Shown in pieces: positions 4,694 through 6,380 of a stretch of DNA of 6,380 nucleotides. Source of the DNA: an uncultured Hyphomicrobiales bacterium (lineage in GTDB: Bacteria; Pseudomonadota; Alphaproteobacteria; Rhizobiales; Beijerinckiaceae); assembly GCA_903932565.1 (NCBI GenBank), contig CAIZGQ010000187.1:1-6380 (forward strand). Reading direction: 5' to 3'. Within the stretch, counting starts at the first letter, position 1; each line of letters begins with the position of its first letter. The position numbers and the translations under genes were made by a program. The notes beneath the pieces are model-generated. The model searched no databases, was not told the DNA's origin, and saw only the letters and a program-made list of their open reading frames with translations.

Positions 4694-6253
4694 ATGCAGC
4701 AAAGCGACCAGATACGTTCAGGACCGCCGCTGTTGTCACTATCGGGCATCGTCAAGCAATTCCCCGGTTGCCTTGCCAATGATCATGTCGACCTCGTCAT
4801 TGGTCACAATGAAATTCATGCCCTGCTGGGTGAGAATGGGGCCGGCAAGTCGACGCTGGTCAAGATCATCTATGGGGTGATGAAGCCGGATGCGGGCGAA
4901 ATACGCCTCAATGGTGAGCCTGTCGTTGTCCAAAGTCCCGCCCATGCGCGGCGGCTTGGCATTGGCATGGTGTTTCAGCACTTTTCCCTGTTTGAAGCGC
5001 TGACGGTCTCCGAGAATATTGCGCTGAGCCTGAATGATCCGGAAGATCGCAAGGGCCTGCAGGATCGCATCGCTGAGATCTCAACAAGCTATGGCCTGCC
5101 ACTCGATCCGTCCGCCGCGGTGCATGATTTGTCTGTCGGCGAGCGCCAGCGCATCGAAATTGTCCGCTGCCTGCTTCAGAAACCCAAGCTTCTCATCATG
5201 GATGAGCCGACATCGGTGCTGACGCCGCAGGAGGTCGACAAGCTGTTTCTGGTGCTGCGTCGGCTGGCGTCCGAGGGCTGCTCGATTCTCTACATCAGCC
5301 ACAAGCTGAAGGAGATTCGCGAGTTGTGCGAAAAGGCGACGATCATGCGGCTTGGTCGTGTGGTTGCCCATTGCACACCGGCAGAGAAAACATCGAAGGA
5401 ACTCGCCGAGCTGATGATATCATCCGAATTGAAGCCGAAGGATTTCAAACGCGATGTGCCCGACGATGCGCCGCCGCGCTTTGTGGTCAATCGGCTAACG
5501 GTGCGATCCGACCATCAGTTCGGCACCGATTTGAAGGCGATCTCGTTCTCCGTGCGGCAGGGTGAAATTCTGGGCATCGCCGGCATCGCGGGCAATGGCC
5601 AGACCGAATTGATGGATGCATTGTCGGGCGAAGTGCCGGCTGGAAAGCCCGAGACGATCATGCTCGATGCCTCCGCCATCGGTCATATGGGCCCAACGGA
5701 ACGGCGTAAACTCGGTGGATGTTTTGTGCCAGAGGAGCGCAATGGTCATGGCGCTGTGACCACCATGACGCTGTCGGAGAATGCGTTTCTATCGGGCAAT
5801 ATCCGCGCACATCTGTCCAGCATGGGCTTCATGAGTGCAAGCCGCACCGCGACGTTCACGCAGGGCATCATTGACCGGTTTGATGTGCGCACAACCGGCC
5901 CCAAGGCCGAAGCACGCTCACTGTCGGGCGGTAATCTGCAGAAGTTTCTGGTTGGCCGCGAGGTGCAGCAGAACCCAAGCGTGCTTGTCATCAACCAGCC
6001 GACATGGGGCGTCGATGCGGGTGCTGCCATCGCCATCTACGACGCCATCGTGCAGCTGGCGGATGGCGGCACGGCGATTGTGATCATCTCGCAGGATCTC
6101 GATGAAATCATGCTGCTGTGTGATCGCATTGCGGTCATTGCGGCGGGGCGCATGTCGGCCTCGATCCCGGTGAAGGACGCGACGGTCGCGCAGATCGGCC
6201 TGTTGATGGGCGGCACGGGCATGCCGGCGGAAGAGGACGCAGCGCTTGTTTAA
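4694..6253 (+). CDS. Duplicated ABC importer ATPase, BmpA-type nucleoside/purine (or simple sugar) class
   Basis: This 519-residue protein has two ATP-binding domains in tandem, as in RbsA/MglA and YufO/NupO-like ATPases. Domain 1 is complete: Walker A GENGAGKST (46-54), Q-loop Q95, signature LSVGE (146-150), Walker B LLIMDE (166-171) and H-loop H203. Domain 2 is degenerate: Walker A GIAGNGQTE (297-305) lacks the lysine, the signature LSGGNLQK (410-417) is intact, Walker B reads LVINQP with N434-Q435 in place of Asp-Glu, and Q467 replaces the H-loop His. One working and one degenerate site is usual in this family. The protein would energise uptake at the inner face of the cytoplasmic membrane. 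The ATG follows GGGCGGG (4679-4685) by 8 nt. It overlaps the downstream permease gene. The purine or nucleoside substrate is inferred from the neighbouring deaminase and XDH genes; a sugar cannot be excluded. Confidence 0.9.
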   Translation: MQQSDQIRSGPPLLSLSGIVKQFPGCLANDHVDLVIGHNEIHALLGENGAGKSTLVKIIYGVMKPDAGEIRLNGEPVVVQSPAHARRLGIGMVFQHFSLFEALTVSENIALSLNDPEDRKGLQDRIAEISTSYGLPLDPSAAVHDLSVGERQRIEIVRCLLQKPKLLIMDEPTSVLTPQEVDKLFLVLRRLASEGCSILYISHKLKEIRELCEKATIMRLGRVVAHCTPAEKTSKELAELMISSELKPKDFKRDVPDDAPPRFVVNRLTVRSDHQFGTDLKAISFSVRQGEILGIAGIAGNGQTELMDALSGEVPAGKPETIMLDASAIGHMGPTERRKLGGCFVPEERNGHGAVTTMTLSENAFLSGNIRAHLSSMGFMSASRTATFTQGIIDRFDVRTTGPKAEARSLSGGNLQKFLVGREVQQNPSVLVINQPTWGVDAGAAIAIYDAIVQLADGGTAIVIISQDLDEIMLLCDRIAVIAAGRMSASIPVKDATVAQIGLLMGGTGMPAEEDAALV

Positions 6254-6380
6254 GTTTGTTCCGCGTGGCTACAAATCGCAATTTTGGTCTTATGGCTCGC
6301 CGGTTCTGGCGATCCTGCTGACGGTGGTCGGCACCAGCATCATTTTCATGATCATGGGGCGGCCGCCGGGCCTCGCCGCC
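6246..6380 (+). CDS. ABC transporter permease, N-terminal part (cut by window edge)
   Basis: The reading frame is open from 6207 to the window end, and the first plausible start is TTG at 6246, giving 45 residues beginning (M)FKFVPRGYKSQFW. There is no ATG or GTG start before the membrane segment. AAGAGGA (6231-6237) lies 8 nt upstream, a good ribosome binding site. It overlaps the ATPase gene by 8 bp, which suggests translational coupling. A basic start is followed by one hydrophobic segment at about residues 17-38 (SPVLAILLTVVGTSIIFMIM), as expected for the first helix of a BmpA/Rbs-type permease. In this family two permease genes and a BMP-type binding protein gene commonly accompany the ATPase; none of the rest is visible here. 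Confidence 0.75.
   Translation, partial: MFKFVPRGYKSQFWSYGSPVLAILLTVVGTSIIFMIMGRPPGLAA

Noticed and set aside
1..6380. Mobile elements, CRISPR arrays, tRNA or rRNA genes
   Set aside because: No transposase or integrase-like coding sequence, no spaced direct repeats, and no tRNA- or rRNA-like sequence was seen on either strand.

Overview
The window reads as part of a purine uptake and oxidation locus of an alphaproteobacterium, most likely in the Hyphomicrobiales (Rhizobiales). Three things point there: xanthine dehydrogenase is split into XdhA (2Fe-2S plus FAD) and XdhB (molybdopterin), as in alphaproteobacteria; the outer-membrane protein has an 'AADLP' mature N-terminus like many rhizobial porins; and coding sequence is fairly GC-rich with AT-rich intergenic gaps. 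The genus cannot be fixed from this sequence.

Layout from left to right. On the minus strand, the 5' end of xdhB (cut by the window edge) overlaps the end of xdhA. A 349-bp divergent intergenic region follows, with several dyads and a hairpin leader. Then comes a plus-strand gene for a Tsx-like outer-membrane channel, ended by a strong rho-independent terminator at 3134-3167. Facing it on the minus strand is a COG0402-type amidohydrolase (aminopurine/guanine deaminase-like). A 123-bp divergent intergenic region with a perfect 6-3-6 palindrome separates it from a plus-strand duplicated ABC ATPase of the BmpA-type nucleoside/purine (or simple sugar) importer class. That gene overlaps by 8 bp the start of a membrane permease, which is cut by the right edge.

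A consistent but inferred model: the Tsx-like channel passes nucleosides or bases through the outer membrane, the ABC system imports them, the deaminase converts an aminopurine (guanine is the obvious candidate) to an oxopurine such as xanthine, and XdhAB oxidises that to urate. The enzymes' family assignments are solid. The substrates of the deaminase, channel and transporter are inferred from family and neighbourhood. No RNA genes, mobile elements or CRISPR arrays were seen. The most interesting unexplained material is in the two divergent intergenic regions: candidate operators, and a leader hairpin whose loop is complementary to the channel gene's Shine-Dalgarno sequence.
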